Positions 25,748-34,316 of a stretch of DNA of 64,000 bases are shown here, piece by piece (positions within the stretch are counted from its first letter, which is position 1; each line of letters begins with the position of its first letter). Below the pieces are notes generated by a model, which had not been told where the DNA came from, ran no database searches, and saw nothing but the letters and a program-made list of their open reading frames with translations. Source of the DNA: Campylobacter corcagiensis (lineage in GTDB: Bacteria; Campylobacterota; Campylobacteria; Campylobacterales; Campylobacteraceae); contig NZ_CP053842.1 in assembly GCF_013201645.1 (NCBI RefSeq), forward strand, positions 1,488,001-1,552,000. Direction: 5' to 3'. Position numbers and translations under genes: made by a program.

Positions 25748-27566
25748 AACTAGTAGCATCATCATAGGAACTTCAGGTCATATAGATCACGGAAAAACCG
25801 CACTTATAAAGGCACTAAATGGTGTTGATGGCGATAGGATGGAGAGTGAAAAAGAGCGTGGCATTACGATAGATTTAAGCTTTTCAAATTTAAAAAAAGG
25901 TGATCAAAATATCGCTTTTATAGACGTGCCAGGACATGAGAATTTAGTCAAAACCATGATAAGTGGAGCTTATGCTTTTGATGCTTGTTTGCTTGTTGTA
26001 GCAAGCGATGACTCACTTATGCCACAAACTAAAGAGCATATAGAAATTTTATCACTTTTAAATGTAAAAAGCATTATTTTATGTATAACAAAGTGTGATT
26101 TAACAACAAAAGATAGGCAAGATGCGGTCGAAGCTGAAGTAAATGATGAAATTTCAAAGTACAAAAATTTAAGCATCTTAGAGACTTTTAGAGTTAGCAT
26201 TAAAGATGAACTTAGCATTAATGAACTTAGAAACTATCTTTTTACCATAACTCCAAAGCCAAGAGATATTAGCCCACTAACTAGATACTACATAGATAGA
26301 GTTTTTAGTGTAAAAGGTGCTGGAACGGTAGTTACTGGAAGTCTTATTGAAGGCGTTATTAGAAAAAATGAAAAGCTTCATCTTCTTGATGTCGATAAGC
26401 AAACAACTGTAAAAAGCATAGAAGTTCATGACGATCAAAGAGAATTTGTAGAGTCTCCAAATCGTGTAGCACTAAATTTATCAAATTTATCAGTTAACAG
26501 TATCAAAAAAGGTTTTATTTTAAGCAAAAAAGGTTTTTTTAGAGGGTTTAAAGAAGCAGATTGCTTGTTTCATGGTGAAATTTCACATAAAGAAGAGATT
26601 GTTTTTTGCGTAGGAAGTAAGCAAAGTGCGGCTAAAGCCTTGATACTAAGTTCTAAAGATAACTCAAGTTTTATAACATTTAAATTTAACGAAACTATGT
26701 TTTTAAAATTTAACGAACCTTTTGTAGTTTTATCAAATTCTCGCGTAATAGGCGGCGGCAGGATTTTAAATCCCGTTTTAGAACCCCTTAAGAAAAATAA
26801 CAAAACAAAGCTTCTTTTAGCCTTGATGAATGAAAATTTCAAAGACGCTTTTGAAATTTTAACCGCTTCTCACAAGCATGGCTTTGGGCTTATATCATCT
26901 TTTCAAAGATTTAACTTAAGTCATGAAGATGCCTTAAATATCGCTGAAAAGATAAATGGTGTTTTTGTCGATAAAAAAGGGCTTTGTATATACCAAAATG
27001 AAGCGATAAATGATCTAAAAGATATAGTTAAATTTATAATATCTAAAAACCCTCTAGCTATATTTTCAGCAAATAGCATTAGTCTTAGAGTAAACTGGGC
27101 TAGCGAGGACTTTTCGCAATTTGTTTTAGATGAGCTTTATAACAAAGGAGTCGTTGATAAAAACGGGTCACTTTTTGTAAAAAAAGGCGTTAGTTTTGAT
27201 GAGATAGAGCGTAGTTTAAACAGTAAGATTTTAGATATATTATCAAATGCTGGACTAACTCCTGATGCACCTTATAATATCTACGATAGCCTTGATATAG
27301 ATAGGCAAAGTGGCGATAATGCCTTTAAAGCTTTAACTAATTCTAAAAAAATAGTCCGCCTAGCTCACAATCTTTTTGTTACAACTGAAAACCTAAATTT
27401 AGCAATGAGAAAAATTAGAGAAATCATCAAAAAAGATGGCTTTGCAAATGTTAAAAATGTCAAAGATGAACTAAATTTTAGCCGTAAATTTGCCATAGCT
27501 TATCTTGAGTATCTAGATAAATTTGATGACATAGCTAAAAACGGTGATAATCGTGTATTTGCTTAA
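25740..27566 (+). CDS. selB: Selenocysteine-specific translation elongation factor SelB
   Basis: The 608-residue GTPase delivers Sec-tRNA to UGA codons marked by a SECIS. The G domain has GHIDHGKTAL (residues 12-21), G2/G3 DVPGHE, and ITKCDL for NKxD. The beta-barrel domains follow, then winged-helix domains in the C-terminal ~250 residues that bind the SECIS hairpin. The start ATG 25740 overlaps the selA end (AATGAGTAA). Its in-window target is fdhA. Confidence 0.95.
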   Translation: MSKTSSIIIGTSGHIDHGKTALIKALNGVDGDRMESEKERGITIDLSFSNLKKGDQNIAFIDVPGHENLVKTMISGAYAFDACLLVVASDDSLMPQTKEHIEILSLLNVKSIILCITKCDLTTKDRQDAVEAEVNDEISKYKNLSILETFRVSIKDELSINELRNYLFTITPKPRDISPLTRYYIDRVFSVKGAGTVVTGSLIEGVIRKNEKLHLLDVDKQTTVKSIEVHDDQREFVESPNRVALNLSNLSVNSIKKGFILSKKGFFRGFKEADCLFHGEISHKEEIVFCVGSKQSAAKALILSSKDNSSFITFKFNETMFLKFNEPFVVLSNSRVIGGGRILNPVLEPLKKNNKTKLLLALMNENFKDAFEILTASHKHGFGLISSFQRFNLSHEDALNIAEKINGVFVDKKGLCIYQNEAINDLKDIVKFIISKNPLAIFSANSISLRVNWASEDFSQFVLDELYNKGVVDKNGSLFVKKGVSFDEIERSLNSKILDILSNAGLTPDAPYNIYDSLDIDRQSGDNAFKALTNSKKIVRLAHNLFVTTENLNLAMRKIREIIKKDGFANVKNVKDELNFSRKFAIAYLEYLDKFDDIAKNGDNRVFA

Positions 27567-27626
27567 AGTTACTTGAAATTTACAATTAAAATATAAAATA
27601 AAATAATTTTTTAAAAAAGGATAAAA

Positions 27627-28547
27627 ATGAAAAAATTTGCACTACTATCTTTAGTTGCGACCTGTTCGCTTTTTGGATTAACTAATGATGAACTTAAAGA
27701 AGTTTACACTTCTAGTTTGATGCCAGGAACTGGTGTTGAGATAATCGAGCGTGAAGCACTAAAAGAGATAGCAGGCGTTGATAGAGTTGTGATCGAAATA
27801 AGCAGCCATGGAAATTCTCAAAGAAGCGTGATATTCATAAAAGATGGTTATATAATTCCAGATGTTTTAGATGCCAAAACAGGTAAAAGCTACGCTGCTG
27901 AGTTTAACTATAAAGAACAACAAAGATTAGCTTTAGAGTCATTTAACAATATAGTTTTTTCGGATAAAAAAGAAATTGACGGCGTTAAAGGCATACAAAG
28001 TGCGATGATTAAAACAAAAGAGGGAAATGTAGACAGTGGTGATATAGTTTTAATGAGTGGCGATTACCTTGTGCGTGATTTAATAGACCCAAAAACAGGC
28101 AAAAGCTTTCTTGGAGAGTATCTTTTAAAACAGAGCAATGAGAAAATAGCTAAAATTTATAAAGATGAAAAATACATCATCAAAGTAGGAAATGGCGATA
28201 AAAATGCCACAACTGTGCTATTTACAGATCCTATGTCAGCTCACTCAAAAGATACAATAGCAACCCTTGATAGACTTTTAGAAAAATTTAATGTTGAAGT
28301 TATCTCACTTAGTTCAGTTGGTGGAGAAGCCTCAATAGCACTAAATGCTGATATGTACGAAGAGATAAAAGCTACAAAAGACAGCAGCAAAAACTTAGAA
28401 ATTCTAAAAAAATACTATAATGGCGAAGTAAACGCTACAAAACCAAGCGAGGATAGTAAAAAAGAGATGGCTGAACTTACAAGCAGATATATAAAAGCAG
28501 GTGTTAATAGCGTACCAAGGGCTGTTAATAAAGATGATTTGAAGTAA
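27627..28547 (+). CDS. DsbC-like periplasmic protein with Ser-substituted (cysteine-free) active site
   Basis: The 306-residue secreted protein (signal about residues 1-18) is a paralogue of the next gene. In place of the CPHC motif it has S204-A-H-S207 inside TVLFTDPMSAHSKDTIATLD, and the mature chain has no cysteine at all. The cis-proline loop VNSVPRAV is kept. The N-terminal DsbC-type dimerisation module appears twice (residues about 50-95 and 118-168: IIPDVLDAKTGKSY and LVRDLIDPKTGKSF), which accounts for the extra length. It cannot do disulfide exchange by the normal route, so it may be a chaperone or a binding partner. It follows selB by 60 bases, and an own promoter is possible. Confidence 0.82.
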   Translation: MKKFALLSLVATCSLFGLTNDELKEVYTSSLMPGTGVEIIEREALKEIAGVDRVVIEISSHGNSQRSVIFIKDGYIIPDVLDAKTGKSYAAEFNYKEQQRLALESFNNIVFSDKKEIDGVKGIQSAMIKTKEGNVDSGDIVLMSGDYLVRDLIDPKTGKSFLGEYLLKQSNEKIAKIYKDEKYIIKVGNGDKNATTVLFTDPMSAHSKDTIATLDRLLEKFNVEVISLSSVGGEASIALNADMYEEIKATKDSSKNLEILKKYYNGEVNATKPSEDSKKEMAELTSRYIKAGVNSVPRAVNKDDLK

Positions 28548-28551
28548 ATTT

Positions 28552-28571
28552 AAGGGCAAATTTATGCCCTT
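28552..28571 (+). terminator. Terminator after the Ser-substituted DsbC-like gene
   Basis: A 7-bp stem AAGGGCA / TGCCCTT with a 6-base loop lies 4 bases after the stop, followed by ACTTTAAATTCTCTTT. It separates the paralogue pair. Confidence 0.6.
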
Positions 28572-28610
28572 ACTTTAAATTCTCTTTACGAGATATTAAC
28601 ACTACACATA

Positions 28611-28616
28611 TATAAT
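28611..28616 (+). promoter_or_regulatory. -10 box of the active DsbC-like gene
   Basis: TATAAT in ACATATATAATTTTTT lies 29 bases before the ATG at 28646, after the preceding terminator. Confidence 0.6.
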
Positions 28617-28645
28617 TTTTTAAATTTTAAATACAAAGGTAAAAT

Positions 28646-29359
28646 ATGAAAAAAATATTTCTAGCTTCAATTGTAGCGGCAAGTTCGCTTTTTGCATTGA
28701 CAAACGATGAGATTAAAGGCTTATATTCAAATCTTCCACACGGTCTAACAATCGAGATAGAAGATAGATCTGAAGTTAAAGAATTTCCTGGCGTTGATAT
28801 GGTTGTGATAAAAGTAACTGATGGAAAGATGAGCCAAACAGATGTTGTTTTTACAAAAGATGACTTTATGATTCAAGATCTTTTTAACGCAAAAACAGGC
28901 GTAAGCTATAAGGATGATTATCTAAGAGCGCAAACAAACAAAAATATAGCTCAAGTTTATAAAAAAGAAGATTCTAAAAATATCATCAAACTAGGCGATG
29001 ATGATAAAAAACCAACAACGCTAATCTTTAGCGATCCAAGATGTCCACACTGTCAAAACACAGTAGCAAATCTTGATAGTATTTTGAAAGATTCAAATGT
29101 TGAGCTTATATCACTAAGCTTTATCGGTGGTCCTGACTCAGTAGCAAGAAATGCTAAAATGTACGAAGAAGCAGGCAAAGAAAAAGATCTTAAAAAAAGA
29201 GTTGAAATAGTTCAAAAATACTACAAAACAGAGACAAAAGTCGATCCTGCCAGTGAAGCCGATTCAAAAGCCATGATTGATATCACAAACAAATACTCAA
29301 ACGCTGGTATTAATAGCGTACCTTATATCATCGAAAAATCAAAACTAAAACTTGACTAA
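28646..29359 (+). CDS. DsbC/DsbG-like thiol:disulfide interchange protein
   Basis: The 237-residue periplasmic protein has a signal peptide (MKKIFLASIVAASSLFA), an N-terminal dimerisation segment (residues 20-100), and a thioredoxin domain with the active site C133-P-H-C136 (TLIFSDPRCPHCQNTV) and cis-Pro loop NSVPYII. It has the family length of about 230, so it is the intact member of the pair. It corresponds in position and type to the DsbC-like gene next to selB in C. jejuni. Role: disulfide isomerisation or reduction in the periplasm. It has its own promoter and terminator. Confidence 0.88.
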   Translation: MKKIFLASIVAASSLFALTNDEIKGLYSNLPHGLTIEIEDRSEVKEFPGVDMVVIKVTDGKMSQTDVVFTKDDFMIQDLFNAKTGVSYKDDYLRAQTNKNIAQVYKKEDSKNIIKLGDDDKKPTTLIFSDPRCPHCQNTVANLDSILKDSNVELISLSFIGGPDSVARNAKMYEEAGKEKDLKKRVEIVQKYYKTETKVDPASEADSKAMIDITNKYSNAGINSVPYIIEKSKLKLD

Positions 29360-29360
29360 A

Positions 29361-29382
29361 AAAGGGTGAAATTTCACCCTTT
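29361..29382. terminator. Bidirectional terminator after the DsbC-like gene
   Basis: A 9-bp stem AAAGGGTGA / TCACCCTTT with loop AATT begins two bases after the stop, flanked by AAAAAA and TTT, and also serves the minus-strand peptide gene at 29414. Confidence 0.8.
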
Positions 29383-29413
29383 CAACTTCTAAACATTTGT
29401 TCAAAACTAAAAA

Positions 29414-29587
29414 TTAATGCGTAGGAATTTTAACTTTTTTTATATCTTTTGCATCTTTATTGCTAAAAAAATCTCTTTTTACCAAACCATCTTTAGATGA
29501 TGAATTCTTATCTTTTATGCTTAAATTTTCATCAGAATTTGTAAAGCCCAAACTAAACGCAAAAGCTAAAATAGCTAAAATTCTCAC
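29414..29587 (-). CDS. Small secreted protein, GTG start
   Basis: The 57-residue frame on the minus strand begins GTG at 29587 with AAGGA 7 bases upstream. It has a clear signal sequence (VRILAILAFAFSLGFTNSDE), then a highly charged mature part of about 40 residues (Lys, Asp and Ser rich, e.g. KDKNSSSKDG, NKDAKDIKKVKI). It lies between a terminator shared with the DsbC-like gene and gdhA. I do not recognise it. The RBS, signal peptide and terminator support it being real, and a longer plus-strand frame over the same bases has no such features. Confidence 0.6.
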   Translation of the reverse strand: MRILAILAFAFSLGFTNSDENLSIKDKNSSSKDGLVKRDFFSNKDAKDIKKVKIPTH

Positions 29588-29623
29588 TATAAATCCTTTT
29601 AAATTTATTATGGTATTTTACAT

Positions 29624-29655
29624 AAAAGTGGCAAACAAATTTTAAAATTTGCCAC
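29624..29655 (-). terminator. Terminator of gdhA
   Basis: The stem GTGGCAAA / TTTGCCAC (8 bp, with an additional inner AAATTTT/AAAATTT pairing) lies 10 bases after the gdhA stop, followed on the minus strand by TTTT. Confidence 0.8.
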
Positions 29656-29664
29656 CAAATTTGG

Positions 29665-31029
29665 CTATATATAGCCTTGATCTATCATAGCATCAGCTAC
29701 TTTTTTAAAGCCTGCTATATTTGCCCCAAGGACTAAATTTCCAGGTTTTCCATATTCAACAGATGTTTGATATGCTATATCAAAGATATTTTTCATAATA
29801 TTTTTAAGCTCACCATCAACTCTATCAAAACTCCAGCTTGTCATACTTGCATTTTGCTCCATCTCCAAACCACTTGTTGCAACGCCTCCTGCATTTGCTG
29901 CTTTACCTGGACAGTAGATAAAGTCATCATGAGATAGCATAAACTCCATAGCTTCATGAGTTGATGGCATATTTGCACCTTCGCAAACAAGCCTACAGCC
30001 ATTAGCGTATAGTGTTTTTACATCATCTAAATTTAGCTCATTTTGAGTCGCACTTGGAAAAGCTGCTTGGCAAGGGACATCATATACTTCATTTCTGCCA
30101 CTTTTGTAGTCATTTACACTTACAAATTTAGCACTTTTTTTCTCTTTAGCATACTCACTAAGACTAGCTCTTCTTACCTCTTTTATCTCTTTTAGAAGTG
30201 CAATGTCAACTCCTTCTTCATCATAAACATACCCTCTTGAGTCACTTACTGTAACTGGTGTAGCACCAAATTCATAAAGTTTTTGGGCAGTATAAATAGC
30301 CACATTTCCAGCTCCACTTATCACGCATCTTTTGCCGTCTAAGCTTTTGCCTTTCTTTTTAAGTGCTTCAGTAGCAAAGTAAACCGAACCATATCCAGTA
30401 GCTTCAGTTCTTGCCAAACTTCCACCCCAACTAAGTCCTTTTCCAGTCATAGCTCCATCAAAACGCCCTGTTAGTTTTTTATACTGACCATACATATAGC
30501 CTATCTCTCTAGCTCCAACGCCGATATCGCCTGCTGGAACGTCCTTAACATCTTCTATAAGCTTATACAAATCATTCATAAAAGCCTGACAAAAACGCAT
30601 AATCTCACCATCACTTTTGCCTTTAGGATCAAAATTCGCACCACCTTTGCCACCACCTAAATTTAGTCCAGTTAGTGAGTTTTTGAAAATTTGCTCAAAA
30701 CCTAAAAATTTAAGCACATCTAAATTTACTGTTGGGTGAAATCTAAGTCCGCCTTTATAAGGTCCAAGACTTGAGTTAAACTGAACTCTATAGCCAAAAT
30801 GAACCTGAGCCTTGCTGTTATCATCAATATAAACAGTTCTAAAAATGGTAGTTTTTTCAGGCATTACGATTCGCTCTAAGACGCTGTGTTTTTGGTACTT
30901 TGGCTCTTTGTCTAAAAGCGGAGTTAAATTTGTCAAAACTTCCCTTGCTGCTTGAAAAAATATCGGCTGTCTTGGCGAAACTCTTTTTATATGCTCTAAT
31001 ACTTCGTTGATGTAACTTTGCGAACTCAT
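29665..31029 (-). CDS. gdhA: NADP-specific glutamate dehydrogenase
   Basis: The 454-residue cytoplasmic enzyme interconverts glutamate with 2-oxoglutarate and ammonia. Motifs: GGLRFHPTVNLDVLKFLGFEQIFKNSLTGLNLGGGKGGANFDPKGKSD (about 92-139, the catalytic Lys in GGGKGG) and the Rossmann motif CVISGAGNVAIYTAQKL (about 237). Length (about 450) and sequence place it with the hexameric NADP enzymes such as E. coli GdhA. RBS GGAG (TAGGAGAGTAAG) precedes the ATG at 31029. Monocistronic. Confidence 0.95.
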   Translation of the reverse strand: MSSQSYINEVLEHIKRVSPRQPIFFQAAREVLTNLTPLLDKEPKYQKHSVLERIVMPEKTTIFRTVYIDDNSKAQVHFGYRVQFNSSLGPYKGGLRFHPTVNLDVLKFLGFEQIFKNSLTGLNLGGGKGGANFDPKGKSDGEIMRFCQAFMNDLYKLIEDVKDVPAGDIGVGAREIGYMYGQYKKLTGRFDGAMTGKGLSWGGSLARTEATGYGSVYFATEALKKKGKSLDGKRCVISGAGNVAIYTAQKLYEFGATPVTVSDSRGYVYDEEGVDIALLKEIKEVRRASLSEYAKEKKSAKFVSVNDYKSGRNEVYDVPCQAAFPSATQNELNLDDVKTLYANGCRLVCEGANMPSTHEAMEFMLSHDDFIYCPGKAANAGGVATSGLEMEQNASMTSWSFDRVDGELKNIMKNIFDIAYQTSVEYGKPGNLVLGANIAGFKKVADAMIDQGYI

Positions 31030-31273
31030 CTTACTCTCCTAAACAATAAATTTAAAAAATTATAACAAATTTGTAATGGAATTTAAGATATAAATTTAGT
31101 AGGTGAAATTTTTAAGAATTTTTTTGATCTGCCTTTATGTGGTTATTTTTACTAAAAAAATCATATAAATTTAATTTAGCTTAAATTTATAATTTTGTTA
31201 CCATACGCAACACTCTTATGAAAATTTATAAAAATTTAATAACATTTTTAAGGATACGAGTTGGCTTATGTGT

Positions 31274-31954
31274 TTAGTTTGGGTTGAAATTTAATGCTCG
31301 TGATTTTTTAAGATAAAGCTTGAGTGCTTTTTTCTCTTTTGCTTGAATTTGATAACTTATGTAGTTTAAATACCATAAAATTTCACTCTTTTTTATGCCC
31401 CTACTTTTTGCGTAACGCTCCAAAATATATTGTGGGATTTTTATCTTTTTCTTTAAAAAACTCTTAGTTAAACGCTCATATGAACTCTTAGAGTCAGTTA
31501 AGCAAAAAACCGCAAAAACAAATGGCAAATTTGTCTTTTCATGCCAAATTCTACCCATATCATAAAAGCTCTCTTCGCCGCCTTCTTTAAGATATGCCCT
31601 AAGAGCGTTATCTCCTATGATAACCTCACCATTTAAACCCAAAACCTTACTTAGCATATTTGACGCCATAGAAGCGGGGTCTAGTTTTTTAGGGCTATTT
31701 TTGCGAACTAAAACGCTGATGACCTCTTTTTTGGCAACAATGCCCATATTTAATTTAGTGTATTTCTTACGCCTACTTTCAATGCTAGATATTACAGCAG
31801 CGTCCACGCTTCTTTTTGCGAGTTTTTTACAAAGTACACTTGGAACATCTTTTTTATAATCAATACTTTTTTTAACAGCACTTGGAAGTGGGTATTTTTT
31901 TAAAAAAACATGAAAAGGGAGTAAATTTAGATAATCAATCTTACCAAATATCAC
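31274..31954 (-). CDS. mqnA: Chorismate dehydratase MqnA (futalosine menaquinone pathway)
   Basis: This 226-residue member of the MqnA/MqnD periplasmic-binding-like fold makes 3-enolpyruvoyl-benzoate from chorismate. It shows GKIDYLNLLPFHVF at the N-terminus (MqnA pattern G.I.YLN..P), DAAVISSIES, and GDNALRAYL. It starts at GTG 31954, overlapping the preceding lipoprotein stop (GTGA), with AAAGG upstream. It is slightly shorter than the typical 270 residues, which is normal for Campylobacterota copies. It works with mqnD at 56061 in this window. Confidence 0.85.
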   Translation of the reverse strand: MIFGKIDYLNLLPFHVFLKKYPLPSAVKKSIDYKKDVPSVLCKKLAKRSVDAAVISSIESRRKKYTKLNMGIVAKKEVISVLVRKNSPKKLDPASMASNMLSKVLGLNGEVIIGDNALRAYLKEGGEESFYDMGRIWHEKTNLPFVFAVFCLTDSKSSYERLTKSFLKKKIKIPQYILERYAKSRGIKKSEILWYLNYISYQIQAKEKKALKLYLKKSRALNFNPN

Positions 31955-32298
31955 AGCTTAACCTTTGGAATAGGAACGACTTTAAAGGCTCGTCCATCGC
32001 CAAAATCAACTCTAGCATATTTGCTATCAAAGCAAACTTTTGCACCATCACCTTGCATACAATCTTTATTAACTCCTAAAAGAGCATAACTCATACCGCT
32101 GCTATCTTTCATAGTAGCGGTTTTAAAGTTATCATCGCTTTTTAAGCTAAAGCTTACTCCGTTAAGTCCTACAAAATATATAGCTTCATTACTATCTTTA
32201 GAACTTAAGCTCTTACTAGCACAAGATATTAAAATTCCAAGAATAAAACCAAACAGGCTAAATTTAGCTATTTGTGTTAAAGACCCTATCACCCGCAT
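31951..32298 (-). CDS. Predicted lipoprotein overlapping upp
   Basis: The 115-residue lipoprotein has a lipobox ISC (GILISCAS, Cys about 26) after a 25-residue signal. The mature part has two cysteines (KDCMQGDGAKVC) and is beta-rich, which loosely recalls MliC-type lysozyme inhibitors, but the match is weak. The start ATG 32298 lies inside upp (35-base overlap) with AGGA 7 bases upstream. Its stop overlaps the mqnA GTG. It is part of the gltX-maeB-pncB-upp-lipoprotein-mqnA run. Confidence 0.65.
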   Translation of the reverse strand: MRVIGSLTQIAKFSLFGFILGILISCASKSLSSKDSNEAIYFVGLNGVSFSLKSDDNFKTATMKDSSGMSYALLGVNKDCMQGDGAKVCFDSKYARVDFGDGRAFKVVPIPKVKL

Positions 32299-32893
32299 CA
32301 CCTAATCCTGGAACGATATATCCTTTTTCATTTAGTCCTTTATCTATGGCTGCTACATAAACCTCAACATCTGGATAAATTTTATTAAATCTTTCTAGGC
32401 CGTCTGGAGCTGCGATTATAGAGATAAATTTTATATCTTTTACACCTTTTTCTCTTAGAAATTTAACAGCATCAATTGCTGTTCCACCTGTTGCAAACAT
32501 CGGATCTATAATGTAGGCGGTTCTTTGTTTATAGTCACTTGGAAGTTTAGCGTAGAAAAATTCAGCATCAAGAGTTTCTTCATTTCTTTGAAATCCTAAA
32601 AACCCTACACTTGCTGCAGGAATAAGTTTAAATACAGCATCAAGCATACCAAGAGCGGCCCTTAAAATCGGACAAATCATAATTTTTGTTGATAATTTTT
32701 TGCCATCAGCTGTGGCAACTGGAGTATCGATTTTAGCGCTTTTAAGCTCTAAATCTCTGCTAGCTTCAAAAAGCAAGAGATATGTTATCTCATCTATTAG
32801 CATTCTAAACTGAAATGGATCAGTGTTTTTATCTCTTAAAATAGAGATTTTATGCTCTATTAATGGATGTGAAATTTTAAAAATATTTTTCAT
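32264..32893 (-). CDS. upp: Uracil phosphoribosyltransferase
   Basis: The 209-residue cytoplasmic enzyme makes UMP from uracil and PRPP. It has the PRPP loop DPMFATGGTAIDAV (about 128-141) and the C-terminal uracil-binding YIVPGLGDAGDRVFN. The N-terminus HPLIEHKISILRDKNTDP is the standard Upp pattern. It lies one base after pncB and overlaps the downstream lipoprotein gene. Pyrimidine salvage. Confidence 0.95.
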   Translation of the reverse strand: MKNIFKISHPLIEHKISILRDKNTDPFQFRMLIDEITYLLLFEASRDLELKSAKIDTPVATADGKKLSTKIMICPILRAALGMLDAVFKLIPAASVGFLGFQRNEETLDAEFFYAKLPSDYKQRTAYIIDPMFATGGTAIDAVKFLREKGVKDIKFISIIAAPDGLERFNKIYPDVEVYVAAIDKGLNEKGYIVPGLGDAGDRVFNTNS

Positions 32894-32894
32894 C

Positions 32895-34316
32895 CTAACT
32901 CCTATGTTTTGTTAGTAAATTCTCTCTTATATCCCAAAGTTTTTGAGATAAATCCACTTTGTATGTTGGTGGTTTAACATTTCTTAGATACTCACTCCAC
33001 ATGCTCTGTTTTTCAGATTTAGTTGTTTGAGCTATATCTTTTACGCTCTTTTTTTCTCCTACAAATTTGCCATTTTCAAACAGTGGTTTTAGAAGTTTTT
33101 TGGTATAGAAATTTTGAAGTTTATATCTTTTGTATGTGTATAAAGGGTGAAAAATCTCTAAGCTTTCTAAATTTTCAAAGCTCTCACCATCTAAGCATAT
33201 AACATCGGCTAAAGCCTTGTGAGTATCTTTATCATAAAATCTAAACACCTGCTTAAGCCCTGGGTTATTTATCTTTCTAGGATCGTTTGAAATTTTTATT
33301 TTTGGCTCTACTTTGGAATTTCTTTCAACTCCACTTAGCTTATAAACCCCGCCTAAACTCGGGCTATCTTGCGAAGTTATAAGCTTTGTACCAACGCCGT
33401 AACTATCTATTTTAGCACCACTTTGATAAAGGTGTTCGATTGCATACTCATCTAAGTCATTTGACGCTGTTATTTTAGCATCTTTAAAACCAGCATCATC
33501 AAGCATCTTTCTAGCTTCTTTGGTTAAATATTCTAAATCTCCTGAGTCTATGCGAATTCCAAGCGGCTCGTGACCTTTATCTCTCAACTCTTTAAAAACA
33601 GTAATGGCATTTGGAAGACCACTATTTAAAACATCATATGTATCAACTAACAAAAGAGTGGCGTTAGGATACATTTTTGCGTATGCTCTAAAGCTTTCTA
33701 GCTCGCTATCAAAGCTTTGAACCCATGAGTGAGAGTGCGTTCCAAGTGCTGGTAAGTTAAATTTAGCGGCTGCTTCGACATTTGATGTGCCTATACAGCC
33801 ACCTACAAAAGCTGCTTTTGCTCCATATAGTCCTGCACTTCTACCTTGTGCTCTTCTTAGTCCAAATTCCATAACGCTAGCATTTTTTGCACTTTCACAT
33901 ACTCTTGAAGCTTTAGTAGCGATTAGGGTTTGAAAATTTACGGTATTTAAAATAGCAGTTTCTATTAACTGAGCTTCTAAGATATTAGCTCTTACGCGGA
34001 TTAGTGGCTCATGAGCAAAAACGATACTTCCCTCATCTATCGCATAAATTTCACCACTAAATTTAAAGCTCTTAAGATACTCTAAAAACTCATCTTTAAA
34101 ATACCCACTCTTTTTTAGATAAGCTATATCATCAGGGCTAAATTTAAGCTCTTGTATATACTCTATAACTTCATTTATACCACATAAAATAGCATAAGCC
34201 CCGCCACTTGGGGCTTTTCTAAAATACATATCAAAAACAGCTACTTCTTTAGGTTTACTAAAAAAGTAGCCTTGCATCATACTAAGTTGATAGAAGTCTG
34301 TAAATAACGCTCTCAT
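32895..34316 (-). CDS. pncB: Nicotinate phosphoribosyltransferase
   Basis: The 473-residue enzyme forms nicotinate mononucleotide from nicotinate and PRPP in NAD salvage. Motifs: TDFYQLSMMQGYF (residues 5-17), EFGLRRAQGRSAGLYGAKAA, the GTHSHSWVQSF segment and GIRIDSGDLEYL. It starts at ATG 34316, overlapping the maeB stop (ATGA). The window also has a nicotinamidase-like hydrolase at 50965 that could feed it. Family-typical length. Confidence 0.93.
   Translation of the reverse strand: MRALFTDFYQLSMMQGYFFSKPKEVAVFDMYFRKAPSGGAYAILCGINEVIEYIQELKFSPDDIAYLKKSGYFKDEFLEYLKSFKFSGEIYAIDEGSIVFAHEPLIRVRANILEAQLIETAILNTVNFQTLIATKASRVCESAKNASVMEFGLRRAQGRSAGLYGAKAAFVGGCIGTSNVEAAAKFNLPALGTHSHSWVQSFDSELESFRAYAKMYPNATLLLVDTYDVLNSGLPNAITVFKELRDKGHEPLGIRIDSGDLEYLTKEARKMLDDAGFKDAKITASNDLDEYAIEHLYQSGAKIDSYGVGTKLITSQDSPSLGGVYKLSGVERNSKVEPKIKISNDPRKINNPGLKQVFRFYDKDTHKALADVICLDGESFENLESLEIFHPLYTYKRYKLQNFYTKKLLKPLFENGKFVGEKKSVKDIAQTTKSEKQSMWSEYLRNVKPPTYKVDLSQKLWDIRENLLTKHRS

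Noticed and set aside
29460-29645. 61-residue plus-strand frame.
   Set aside because: No RBS or family pattern, and it lies antisense to the better-supported secreted peptide at 29414-29587.
31165-31190. Inverted repeat ATAAATTTAA / TTAAATTTAT upstream of gdhA.
   Set aside because: AAATTTA-type repeats are common across this genome's intergenic DNA, so this one alone is weak evidence for an operator.
31261-31287. Eight-codon TTG frame with AAGGA upstream.
   Set aside because: Too short to support, and it overlaps the mqnA 3' end in antisense.
31951-32298. MliC lysozyme inhibitor for the small lipoprotein.
   Set aside because: Only a vague resemblance around SSGMSYAL and the Cys pair, so the function is left open.
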